Shown here piece after piece: positions 1 to 7,547 of a stretch of DNA of 57,506 nt; position 1 is the first letter of the stretch, and each line of letters opens with the position of its first letter. The position numbers and the translations under genes are program-made. The notes under the pieces were generated by a model that was not told where the DNA came from, made no database searches, and was given only the letters and a program-made list of their open reading frames with translations. Location of the stretch: assembly GCA_018714895.1 (NCBI GenBank), contig DVMQ01000002.1, forward strand, positions 1 to 57,506, read 5' to 3'. Origin of the DNA: Coprovicinus avistercoris (GTDB lineage: Bacteria; Actinomycetota; Coriobacteriia; Coriobacteriales; Atopobiaceae).

Positions 1-1
1 T

Positions 2-79
2 ACCGAAGCAATGACTAAGTTAGGCCATCCGTTGGAGGTGGTCGGCGCCTTTGCTTATGAGGCGAAACAATCGTCGTGA
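2..79 (+). CDS. 3' end of an unidentified gene (partial)
   Basis: An open frame runs in from the left edge and ends at TGA 77-79. It gives about 25 residues, including a stretch read as KLGHPLEVVGAFAYEAK. I do not recognise the family, and the piece is too short to assign. A short A-rich stretch follows with no clear terminator. The absence of a stop and the non-repetitive composition make it plausible as a gene tail, but it could be a relic like its neighbours. Confidence 0.3.
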   Translation, partial: TEAMTKLGHPLEVVGAFAYEAKQSS

Positions 80-750
80 AACCCGAAACTTTTATCTCGT
101 GATTTCCTAAAAATAAAAGCTATCAAAAACATCTGCGCGAAGCGCTGGGAAGGCCGTTCGATGGCCGACGGGCGCTATCAGCTGTGCCAATCGAAGCTCA
201 TCCGGAATGCCTGTGCTCATTCCTCAAACGCCATCAATGGCTTTGCCCGCGCGGGCGGCAGCATTGGGTCAAACGCCGATGTGATGCAGGCAATCGTGTG
301 CACAGGAATCTCCCGCCGCGTGCGTACTGCGAAGATGGGTAACCCTCGCCTGCAGCAGATTGCTACGCTTCTCTTGCTTCACAACTAGATCGTCCCCGAG
401 GGAACGAGCAGGAGCCGGGCGCACGGTGACATGGTCCGGCCTAGCTCGCAGATGAAGTCGGTCCTCGAGATGCTTTCAGAAAACGACGCGATCCGTTCGT
501 CCTTCGGGTTCCTCATGACGTTGTTTGATAAATGGTTCTAAAGGTTCTTAATAGAAATAAGATAGAAGAACTTCCGGGCTTTGTAAGACAGGGTCGCGCA
601 AACGGCCCCGCCCGTACGTCGCGCCCGGTTCCGCACACGGGGGCGGGTTTCGCTCTCCGCCACAGAGTCGCACTTGTCCGCACGCGGCTGCTACAGGCGA
701 CTTTGCCCCTCGGTTGTGTGACAATACGCACGACAAGAGAGGAGCCGCCC
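80..750. other. Decayed 670-bp stretch without an intact gene
   Basis: No convincing gene is seen here. One plus-strand frame is open from about 116 to a TAG at 386-388, and continues in the same frame after that stop to TAA 539-541. It is G+C-rich, and its second half ends with residues read as SSFGFLMTLFDKWF. This looks like one old reading frame broken by a stop, of unknown family. The last part (about 542-750) is the upstream region of the HD-domain gene and shows no clear promoter. Confidence 0.35.
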
Positions 751-1245
751 ATGATCTACACAGCGCTCACCAACCGGGCCATGCGCATCGCCTATGAGGC
801 GCACGCGGGACAGATCGACAAGTGTGGAACGCCTTACGTGTTCCACCCGTACCACCTCGCAGAGCAGATGCCCGAGGAGATCACGGTTTGCGTTGCCCTG
901 CTGCATGACGTGGTGGAGGACACACCTGTAACGCTCGAGGACCTGGAGCGCGAGTTTCCGCCGGAGGTGACCGATGCCCTGCGGCTGCTCACGCACGACC
1001 CCTCCGTGCCCTATCATGACTACGTGAATGCTCTCCTCGCCAATCCGATCGCCCGCACGGTCAAGCGTGCCGATCTCTTGCACAATCTGGACGAGACGCG
1101 GTTCGAGGGCTACGGGCAACCTGATGAGGTGGCGCTCTCCCAAAGGCGCGAGCGCTACCGCACCGCTCTCGCGGTTCTGGACGAAGCCGAGCGGTTCAGC
1201 CTTATGCCGGAGCATCTCTCAACGGAGGCGGAACGCGCCTTCTGA
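751..1245 (+). CDS. HD-domain protein, small alarmone-hydrolase-like (RelA/SpoT HD fold)
   Basis: This encodes a 164-residue protein of the HD metal-dependent phosphohydrolase fold, resembling the hydrolase half of RelA/SpoT and small MESH1-type (p)ppGpp hydrolases. Visible marks are an N-terminal A-x-x-AH-x-GQ segment, the pattern GTPYVFHPYHLA with its histidine, the motif LLHDVVEDT (HD plus ED) near residue 53, and a later KRADLLHNLDE helix giving the distal aspartate/asparagine. These are the metal-binding positions of the family. I chose ATG 751 because AGAGGAG lies just upstream; an open frame extends to 532 but has no good start. No synthetase domain is present. Base composition is richer in G+C than the main part of the window, so it may be acquired. 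The substrate is inferred and could be another nucleotide. Confidence 0.75.
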   Translation: MIYTALTNRAMRIAYEAHAGQIDKCGTPYVFHPYHLAEQMPEEITVCVALLHDVVEDTPVTLEDLEREFPPEVTDALRLLTHDPSVPYHDYVNALLANPIARTVKRADLLHNLDETRFEGYGQPDEVALSQRRERYRTALAVLDEAERFSLMPEHLSTEAERAF

Positions 1246-1274
1246 GAAGTCGACCCCATGGGCTGTGCGGGGGC

Positions 1275-1797
1275 GTGGCAGGTCGACAGACGTGGCTTCT
1301 CAAAGAGTTCGGACGAGAGTGTTTTGACGACGTTGCGTATGTCAGTTTTGAAAAATCAACCGTTGAGCTCTGGGATTATGTCACTCAAGTGAACTTAAAA
1401 AACGCCTTCTTTATCAGCCAAAAAGCAATGCCCGAGCTTAAAAAGACAAAGGGAAACATCCTCTTTACCACTTCTGGATCCGGCATAGAGCCCCCTCTCT
1501 ATGCAGGCGGTGATCTATGGGATTTCGAAAGCCGGGCTGAACTACACCGTAAGACTATTAGCATCTGCCGGTGCAGCGGATAGCGTGCGCGTCAATGCGG
1601 TTTCTCCCGGTATCACAAAGACAGATATTCTGGCGCAGGCGCCTGAAGAGGTTGTTGCTCAGACCATAAGCACGGTTCCAATGAAGAAAATGGCAATGCC
1701 GAAGGAACTTGCAGAGGCTGCCCTGTTTTTGGTCTCTGACAGTGCAGGCAGCATTACTGGGCAGGTGCTTTGCGTCGACAACGGTCAAACGCTTTGA
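1275..1797 (+). pseudogene. Truncated, frameshifted short-chain dehydrogenase/reductase (SDR)
   Basis: Two frames together spell the C-terminal two-thirds of a classical SDR. The first (to about 1508) carries the helix-4 region ending VNLKNAFFISQKAMP and the strand leading to the catalytic serine (TTSGSG). The second (from about 1501) carries the active-site pattern YGISKAG (Tyr-x-x-x-Lys), then VRVNAVSPG and the C-terminal VDNGQTL. The frame changes by one base in the CAGGCGGTGATC stretch near 1505-1512. The N-terminal Rossmann segment with its TGxxxGIG motif is missing; upstream bases show no homologous frame. Lack of the cofactor-binding half plus the frameshift makes it a relic rather than an assembly error alone. 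Confidence 0.8.
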
Positions 1798-1997
1798 TGG
1801 GTGATGGGCCGAGGGATCCATGCGATAGCAACGAAGCGCTCTGGCTGATGTCATTCTCGACATAAGCGTCATGCTCGATTACCTGAACCCTGCGCGCGAT
1901 ATGTACTTGCCGCCGTTGATGTACTTGGACAGCCGATGGGATCGGACGCGTATGAACCGGTTATCGTGAGCATCAAAGACGCCCATCACGTCATGTG

Positions 1998-2025
1998 CCC
2001 CCTACTACGGGCAACGTAGTGGGGG
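1998..2025 (+). terminator. Hairpin, terminator-like
   Basis: Arms CCCCCTACTAC and GTAGTGGGGG pair around the loop GGGCAAC with one bulged T. A short T-containing stretch (CTTGTTCT) follows. It lies about 200 bp after the SDR relic, so it may be a leftover terminator of a lost gene. Confidence 0.4.
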
Positions 2026-2042
2026 CTTGTTCTCGTTGCCAC

Positions 2043-2165
2043 GTGCGCGAGCGGTACTACATCTTCCTCGACGAAGCCCAGGCAACCCCTTAGGTGCTCG
2101 CCGGTTCCAAGCGCTTCTTTGAGGATGTCTCCGGGAGTGTGATTGCCTCCGTCATCTACGACTGA
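2043..2165 (+). pseudogene. Short ORF relic with an in-frame amber
   Basis: A frame of 41 codons from GTG 2043 to TGA 2163-2165 is interrupted by a TAG after about 16 codons. The two halves read as protein-like text (RYYIFLDEAQ before, SGSVIASVIYD after the stop). I cannot name the family. The interruption, G+C-rich composition and flanking relics suggest a decaying gene fragment. Bases 1800-2042 before it hold no recognisable gene other than the hairpin. Confidence 0.25.
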
Positions 2166-2767
2166 CGGTTAGCGGCGCCGTCAGGCCCCCTTCGGTCATC
2201 CTGTGCGGCATCATCCGCGGCGTCGCCATCCCGGTGCTCCCGAGGTGTCGCAGAGATGTTCGCGGCGACGACCTCCTCGTCGTCCACGCCCTTGATGTTG
2301 CAGCGAATGAAGAAGATAAAGCGTAGCAGAATGGTGAACAGCAACAGGATGGGTGTCCCCATCACGAAGCCGATCACGACATCCATGATGATCTGCGAGG
2401 GGATGATGAGCCAGATGAGGATGCGGTGCGCAAGACGGAGCACCGCATATGCGACAGCGACGCCCGTGATGGCGCGGGCGGGCTTCCAGACGCGACAGAC
2501 GGCAACGATGGTGCGCACGCTCGCCATGATTAGGCCAACGATGACGGCGACAGCGGCGGCGCAGACGACGACACAGGCCACGATGAACACAAGGTCGACG
2601 TTCTCGTTGCCGGAGGCGATACTCGAGGCGACGATCGCGAGACCAAAGAGTGATCCGACCACCACTGCCGCTACTATGGCGACGGCATCCTTGCGATGGC
2701 GGCCATGGACGAGATCGCTGACATACTGGATCTCTTCCTTGCGTGGCGGACGGTAGTCGAGGACCAT
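2156..2767 (-). CDS. Hypothetical multi-pass membrane protein
   Basis: This encodes a 203-residue protein of unknown function. The start at 2767 is supported by a perfect AGGAGG four bases upstream. A charged N-terminus (about 25 residues) is followed by strongly hydrophobic segments at about 28-50, 57-82 and 98-153, the last long enough for two spans, so four membrane passes are likely. The C-terminal 45 residues are polar and rich in Asp, Arg and Ala, suggesting a cytoplasmic tail. No catalytic motif is seen. Codon use is G+C-rich, like the rest of the first 2.8 kb and unlike genes after 3.5 kb, which hints at transfer or an old island. An antisense frame of similar length is its shadow. 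Confidence 0.6.
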   Translation of the reverse strand: MVLDYRPPRKEEIQYVSDLVHGRHRKDAVAIVAAVVVGSLFGLAIVASSIASGNENVDLVFIVACVVVCAAAVAVIVGLIMASVRTIVAVCRVWKPARAITGVAVAYAVLRLAHRILIWLIIPSQIIMDVVIGFVMGTPILLLFTILLRFIFFIRCNIKGVDDEEVVAANISATPREHRDGDAADDAAQDDRRGPDGAANRQS

Positions 2768-2953
2768 AGAGCCTCCTCAAATCGAAGCTATCTTCACCCT
2801 ACGGTGCGCATGTGATGCGTCTGCAAGGTGACGGTCAGCTTTGTGTAAGACGGGATCCGTCCGAGATGTTGCAAAACTGCGCAACGACGATACCGCGATG
2901 GTGTGCCGTCGTTGCCGTGGTGCGTTTGATGCTCAGGTAGAGGCTTCCTGTGC

Positions 2954-3525
2954 CTATGAAAATACACTTTTGAAATCCCATGGGATTTCCGCGATATAAA
3001 CGAACAAATGAGAGGTATTGACCTGCGTCAATGCCTCTAAACCAGACGCACTTTTTGAACTCCACTTGTCATTAGGAGTATGTGTAGCATAACCTTCTTT
3101 GTCGGCATTCTCAGTTATGGGGCAGTTATCTGCTGTGCACGCATGCCAGTGATAGTTACCATCGTATGTTCAATTGTTTGACCATGTATGTTTGTGAAGT
3201 ATGGTGCCGCCAAAATTGCTTACTGTTCCGGTTCCATTGGTAACAGTAACGGTCACGGTAACCGGGGCACTACAAAAAGTCAGTGTATAAGTCACCATTT
3301 GCTTGCTCAGCAAATAAACTCAGTCTGTAAGTTCCATCTGCCACGGCAGAAAGAGAATTGAAAGAGAACTAGAATTTTCGGAGCCTAAATCAGCGAATTT
3401 GCCATCAATCAGCGCAATTCGTATCGAGTTTGCACTAACAATCGCAGTGTTTGAAGAGGGCGATATATCTTACGAAAGTGTGATCGATAGAATCCGCGAT
3501 ATTGTATCTTTCGACGCAAATTTCG
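2954..3525 (-). pseudogene. Relic of a cell-surface/adhesin-type protein
   Basis: Reading the minus strand and shifting frame twice gives continuous protein-like text. It runs from residues like SANSIRIALIDGKFADLG (about 3440-3380), through VADGTYRLSLFAEQANGDLY (about 3340-3280), to TVTVTVTNGTGTVSNFGGT (about 3270-3200). It ends in a motif with Trp/His/Cys (GNYHWHACTADNCPI, about 3165-3120). That last motif is familiar from repeats in secreted or cell-wall proteins of Gram-positive gut bacteria. Lesions are a frameshift near 3350-3360, another in the T-run near 3268-3273, TGA at 3170-3172 where the motif expects Trp, and no C-terminal anchor before TAG at 2954-2956. With several independent lesions it is a true pseudogene. 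Confidence 0.7.
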
Positions 3526-3942
3526 TTAGTCCAAAGCTTCGTTTACAAGAGCTACGAAGCGCTCGGCATCCTTTTTCTTTTTGAAGTAGAACCGAAAGCC
3601 CTGCAGCGTCCCTTGTCCGTTACCGTAGACAAGCTCTTTGTTCAGGTTGACGCAGACCACCGTCGATTTAAAGAAGGGTATCCCGTTTTCAGAAATCTCG
3701 CAGCTTGCAATATCCGTGAGAAGATCAACATCCCACAAACCCGCGGTATTATCGGCAACAATCCGTCTGTTTGTGAGGTATAGCTTGGACATATGTCCAC
3801 CCAGATACGCGTCAGTCTCGGTTCCAAAGCAGGAAAGTTTGGTTGCAAAAACAACTTTTTCTCCATCGGCTAATACGGAATCGAGACCGGAATGAAGTGC
3901 GGGTAGGGCATCGAGATGGGCAGTGTCCACAGTTGTCTCCAT
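3526..3942 (-). CDS. Small protein with a PH/GRAM-like domain
   Basis: This encodes 138 residues from ATG 3942; the frame extends upstream to 4032 only through a TTG start without a ribosome site. The middle part shows the pattern of bacterial PH-like or GRAM domains: ADGEKVVFATK, then KLYLTNRRIVADN (LTNxR is the common signature), a short strand with DI, and a C-terminal strand/helix ending in KKKKDAERFVALVNEAL. Such proteins sit on the cytoplasmic side of membranes or are domains of larger proteins; the ligand is unknown. No signal peptide or membrane span is seen. It stands alone between the surface-protein relic and the oleate hydratase terminator. Confidence 0.65.
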   Translation of the reverse strand: METTVDTAHLDALPALHSGLDSVLADGEKVVFATKLSCFGTETDAYLGGHMSKLYLTNRRIVADNTAGLWDVDLLTDIASCEISENGIPFFKSTVVCVNLNKELVYGNGQGTLQGFRFYFKKKKDAERFVALVNEALD

Positions 3943-4047
3943 TCTTGAGCTTATACACAACAACGCATGATTCGTATCTGGTGCGCACAAGAGCGTATTT
4001 CTACAATTGTACCGGACAGGTTTATTGAGCAATTATATGAAATAGCA

Positions 4048-4086
4048 CAGCGCATGGCAGAGGGAGGATAGCCCTGCCATGCGCTG
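4048..4086 (-). terminator. Rho-independent terminator of the oleate hydratase gene
   Basis: A perfect 13-bp stem is formed by CAGCGCATGGCAG (4048-4060) and CTGCCATGCGCTG (4074-4086). On the minus strand it is followed by a U-containing stretch (TGCTATTTC). It lies 27 bp past the ohyA stop. Confidence 0.8.
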
Positions 4087-4112
4087 ATGATTGACTTAAT
4101 GAGCTGCACTTA

Positions 4113-5999
4113 CTAAATAGCTCCGAACTCCTTTAGAACATTCTCAACATCAGTCTCTTTGATCTTCTTGAGTGCTTCTTTGAGTGCAAATCGTTCAATG
4201 AGACCGAGTTTCATGTCGGTGATGGGCTTGCCGTCGCGCAGTTTCACGCTCGCCATGAGTAGGTCGCGCACGTCGAAGACGCTGCCCCACACCTCGGGTA
4301 CGCCGCGATCGACGTCGCAGAGCGTGTAGACGGCTTCCATTCCGGTGCGCATGGAGTATTCGGTAGTGAAGATAGTATCGCGCGGTGTCTCAGCGAACTG
4401 GCCGATAAAGGCAAAGTTTACTGCGCCGTCGGGCACTACGTCGGGACGGTCGCCTGCTGCGCGTGGCATAAAGAATGCTGTGATGTAAGGCATCATGACC
4501 GGCACCGTGTTGGCGTGGTTTGCAGCAAGCTCAGGAATGCGCTCCTCGGGGACACCCAGGTGGTAAAGCCACTCTTGGCAGATCTCCTCACCGGTGCATT
4601 CGCGCATGGGCTTCTTTACGAAGTTACCCGGCTTGTCTGGGAACAGACCGTATACCCAGACGCAAAGCTCGTTCTTGGGCTGAGCACGGAACTGCTGTTG
4701 GCGGTTGAGGGTCCAGCTCATGAGCCAGTTGGAATCGGTGCAGGTTACAATGCCGCCTGTAACCACATGGCCGGTGAAGGGGTCGCGCTTGCAAATGGCC
4801 TGGATGTAGGGTGGAATCTCGCTGTCAAAGGTCGTTATTGTGGCGCTCATCCACTTGGACTTTTCGGGATCGCCGCAGAAGGTATCAGGATGACCGAAGC
4901 TGGGATCCTGCGCGGCGATGCGGCGCCACATGTCCCAACCACCACCGGCTTTAATCTCAGGATTCCAAGCAGCTGGCTTATCCTGTGCTCCCATGGTGGA
5001 GTTTTCGACACAGCCGCCGTTGGTGATAAAGACAAGGTCATTCTCGGTGAGGTCAATTGTTGTGGTAACGGCGTCTCCATCTGCGTTGGTTTCATTCAAT
5101 ACAATGCAGGTTGCAACCTTCTTCACAGGCGTGCTGTACGGATTGCGCGGAAATGCTGCCTGCTGCATACGCTGAATAGTATCCTGACCAGTGCCGGTGC
5201 GAGCACGCTCTGGACCTTTGCCACCTCCGATGGTGAACTGGATGTCTTCAACCTTCGTATTGAAGTGGAATTGCACACCGGCGGTCTTGAGGTACTCAAC
5301 GAGTGGCAAGATCATCGACTCGTACTGGTTGTACCGGGTGAAACGCAAGGCCGAGAAGTCCGGTAGCCCTGCGATGTGGTGAATGAAGCGCTTGATGTAG
5401 AGCTTCATCTCGAGTGCGGAGTGCCAGTTCTCGAACGCGAACATAGTGCGCCAGTACATCCAGAAGTTGGAGGAGAGCACCTCTTCGTCAAAGAAATCGG
5501 TGATAGGACGGTTGTAGAGCTTCTCGTCTGGCGTGAAGAAAAGTTCCATGATCTCCATGGCCGCCTTGTCCGAGAGACCAAATTTCCCATCACACCCAGC
5601 GTCGTGTCCGCGATCATTCGTGGCACGGCAGAGCGAATAGTTCGGGTCTTCCTTATTGAGCCAGTAATATTCGTCCAGAACGGAGATGTCAGGTGTCTCG
5701 ATGGAGGGGATGGAGCGGAACAGATCCCACATCACTTCGAAGTGATTATCCATCTCACGACCGCCGCGCATAACATAGCCGATACCAGGAATGTCTTGGC
5801 CATCACAGGCGCCTCCGGGCACACTGTCCTTTTCAAAGATGTGAATGTTTTTGCCCGGCATTTGGGCATCGCGCACGAGGTAGGCCGCCGCGGAGAGTGC
5901 CGCTAGGCCCGTGCCAACAATGTAAGCGCTTTTGTGCTCGATGCCTTCGGGCTTCTTGGGACGAGCAAACGCTTCGTAATTGCCACTTGAATAGTACAT
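4113..5999 (-). CDS. ohyA: Oleate hydratase (myosin-cross-reactive antigen family)
   Basis: The 628-residue product matches the FAD-dependent fatty-acid double-bond hydratases, which add water to unsaturated fatty acids such as oleate to give 10-hydroxy acids. Visible marks are the N-terminal dinucleotide fold YIVGTGLAALSAAAYLV with the acidic strand end IFEKD, then GGACDG, the conserved RGGREM segment with its glutamate, and long family-typical stretches such as ENWHSALEMKLYIKRF. Length fits the family. I chose ATG 5999 over 6179 because the family starts just before YYSSGNYEAFARPKKP and AAAGGTG precedes it. A TetR gene lies upstream on the same strand, separated by about 185 bp, and a strong terminator follows. 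Known roles are detoxifying host unsaturated fatty acids and changing membrane physiology. Confidence 0.93.
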   Translation of the reverse strand: MYYSSGNYEAFARPKKPEGIEHKSAYIVGTGLAALSAAAYLVRDAQMPGKNIHIFEKDSVPGGACDGQDIPGIGYVMRGGREMDNHFEVMWDLFRSIPSIETPDISVLDEYYWLNKEDPNYSLCRATNDRGHDAGCDGKFGLSDKAAMEIMELFFTPDEKLYNRPITDFFDEEVLSSNFWMYWRTMFAFENWHSALEMKLYIKRFIHHIAGLPDFSALRFTRYNQYESMILPLVEYLKTAGVQFHFNTKVEDIQFTIGGGKGPERARTGTGQDTIQRMQQAAFPRNPYSTPVKKVATCIVLNETNADGDAVTTTIDLTENDLVFITNGGCVENSTMGAQDKPAAWNPEIKAGGGWDMWRRIAAQDPSFGHPDTFCGDPEKSKWMSATITTFDSEIPPYIQAICKRDPFTGHVVTGGIVTCTDSNWLMSWTLNRQQQFRAQPKNELCVWVYGLFPDKPGNFVKKPMRECTGEEICQEWLYHLGVPEERIPELAANHANTVPVMMPYITAFFMPRAAGDRPDVVPDGAVNFAFIGQFAETPRDTIFTTEYSMRTGMEAVYTLCDVDRGVPEVWGSVFDVRDLLMASVKLRDGKPITDMKLGLIERFALKEALKKIKETDVENVLKEFGAI

Positions 6000-6183
6000 A
6001 GCCACACCTTTCGTACGTGCACATCGGGCGAATCCGATGCATCTCATTTCATGGTGAGCCTGCAACGGACGGTGCGCTATGGACAGAGCATCCACTCTGT
6101 ACGATTTCTTATCAAATGGGCTGGATTGTATAGATTGGCGAGAAACAAGAGAAAGGTTTGATGCACACGATGAATGCATTCAG

Positions 6184-6798
6184 CTATGGCGCTGTGGATT
6201 CTTCCGGAACATAACTGTCGCTTCCTGCGACGTAACCTCCAGGTATTTCAAAGCGGTCAAGCGCAATCTCGATAGAACCATCCGAAATGATGGCGATATT
6301 CTGCACGAGTACCTCAGGACTATCTTTCATGCTTCGAGCGATCCAGTCGCGCACGGTTCCGATAAAGGCATGGGCAAAAAAGTTTGCGATAAAGTCCTTA
6401 TCCTGTTCCCGCACATGCCTTTTTGCAGCGTGCTCATCCACCACGTCTCTCACAAGGTTATGTACCACCGGGAAAAAGATCCGCTCCATCTGGTCACGGT
6501 CCATATTGTGGTAAACGTTCATGATGAAGGGCTTGTTTTCACGTAAGGCAAGAAAAATATTGAGAAGCCCTGTTTGCCAAGTGTCTGCAGTTTTGTTGCC
6601 AGCAATAATTCGAGCTGCGTCTTCTGCACATGACCATTCAACCAGATCATAGATGTCCTGAAAGTGGTAATAGAACGTCATGCGACTGATACCACAGTCA
6701 TCAGTAATATCGGCGATTGTAATTTTGTTGAGGGGCTTTTTGAGTAAGAGGTGTTTGAGTGACTCCTCGAGTGCACGCTTGGTAAGCTGGCTGGACAT
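6184..6798 (-). CDS. TetR/AcrR-family regulator next to oleate hydratase
   Basis: A 204-residue TetR-type repressor. Residues about 9-55 form the helix-turn-helix domain (KRALEESLKHLL, then ITIADITDDCGISRMTFYYHF, the hallmark of TetR proteins). The remaining helical part would bind a ligand and dimerise, and resembles the DhaS-like group. The ATG at 6798 is preceded by GGGGGAA. It is the gene upstream of ohyA on the same strand, so an effect on ohyA is likely; a fatty acid as ligand is a guess from context. The 158-bp gap to the divergent YcxB-like gene is the probable site of autoregulation. Confidence 0.85.
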   Translation of the reverse strand: MSSQLTKRALEESLKHLLLKKPLNKITIADITDDCGISRMTFYYHFQDIYDLVEWSCAEDAARIIAGNKTADTWQTGLLNIFLALRENKPFIMNVYHNMDRDQMERIFFPVVHNLVRDVVDEHAAKRHVREQDKDFIANFFAHAFIGTVRDWIARSMKDSPEVLVQNIAIISDGSIEIALDRFEIPGGYVAGSDSYVPEESTAP

Positions 6799-6956
6799 GA
6801 GTTCCCCCTATGATTGTTTCTCTTCATATACCCCTTGCGAGCTAGAAAATCCTTGCTGGTTTGAAAGCGTGAGAAGGTCCCTAAAGAGCGGAATATGTGT
6901 TCTTAAGCACCCTGCGAGGATACAATCGTTGGAGGGTCAATTGGAGAGGATGTCGC

Positions 6957-7475
6957 ATGGTTGTCTATCGCATGGATCTGAGTGAAGAGAAGAAGGATGC
7001 AGCCGTTGAGATAGCTTTGATGAGCCCTGGCAATGTACGACGCCGTCGTATTTGTGGTCCGTTGTTAGTGGTAACGGGCATACTGCTGCTCATATGCGCC
7101 GCAATGTTGTTGCTGATCGGTAAAGCAGACATTCAGAGCATAGTATTTTTCATTGTTGGTATTGCAGGATTGCTCTTGGGTCTTAAGATCAAGGCATTTC
7201 AGCACTTTGTGCTCAGAAAATCAGAACATCTGGTAGACAAGGCATTCCGTTCAGGTGTTGTCGAATATATCTTTGATGAGGATGGTGTGCATATCGAGTC
7301 ACAGGTTGGTAGCAGCCTCTGCTACTGGGATTCTTTTGTCGAGTGTGGCTCTATGGGGCAATATCTCTACCTCAAACGCGGAGATAACAGAATCATTCTT
7401 GTGGATAAAAACGACCTTACTGAAGCTGAACTTACCGAGCTGACCGGTCTTTTGGAACGTCACATCAACAGGTGA
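6957..7475 (+). CDS. YcxB-like membrane protein
   Basis: This encodes 172 residues from ATG 6957, which has GGAGAGGA seven bases upstream; a frame to 6897 lacks a ribosome site. Two close membrane spans lie at about 33-55 and 60-78 (GPLLVVTGILLLICAAMLLL, IVFFIVGIAGLLLGL). A soluble C-terminal domain of about 90 residues follows, with the YcxB-like PH-type pattern: YIFDEDGVHIES, CYWDSFVECGSMGQYLYL, then RIILVDK. Proteins of this layout are widespread in Firmicutes and Actinobacteria and have no proven function. A TACAAT hexamer at 6921-6926 could be its -10 element. It is convergent with the MFS gene. Confidence 0.75.
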   Translation: MVVYRMDLSEEKKDAAVEIALMSPGNVRRRRICGPLLVVTGILLLICAAMLLLIGKADIQSIVFFIVGIAGLLLGLKIKAFQHFVLRKSEHLVDKAFRSGVVEYIFDEDGVHIESQVGSSLCYWDSFVECGSMGQYLYLKRGDNRIILVDKNDLTEAELTELTGLLERHINR

Positions 7476-7481
7476 CAAAAA

Positions 7482-7515
7482 CAGGACATGGCCTCGATTG
7501 TGAGACCATGTCCTG
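7482..7515 (-). terminator. Terminator between convergent genes
   Basis: Perfect 10-bp arms CAGGACATGG (7482-7491) and CCATGTCCTG (7506-7515). On the minus strand TTTTTG follows directly, so it mainly ends the MFS transcript; it may also serve the plus-strand YcxB-like gene. Confidence 0.85.
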
Positions 7516-7547
7516 CGGGAAAAAGGAGAGCTCGTTAGTGTGATGCA

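Noticed and set aside
513..752. Minus-strand open frame of 79 codons
   Set aside because: No ribosome site or family resemblance; it lies antisense to the G+C-rich upstream region of the HD gene.
691..1215. 174-codon minus-strand frame opposite the HD gene
   Set aside because: The plus strand carries clear HD motifs; the antisense text has no family pattern and reflects high G+C.
2211..2780. 189-codon minus-strand frame overlapping the membrane protein gene
   Set aside because: Its Arg/His-rich text is a frame shadow; the chosen frame has AGGAGG and clear membrane spans.
2835..3065. 76-codon minus-strand frame
   Set aside because: It overlaps the surface-protein relic in another frame and shows no ribosome site.
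3399..3584. 61-codon plus-strand frame
   Set aside because: The minus strand gives surface-protein-like text over the same bases; no ribosome site.
4515..5366. 283-codon plus-strand frame
   Set aside because: Fully antisense to oleate hydratase, which has unmistakable motifs.
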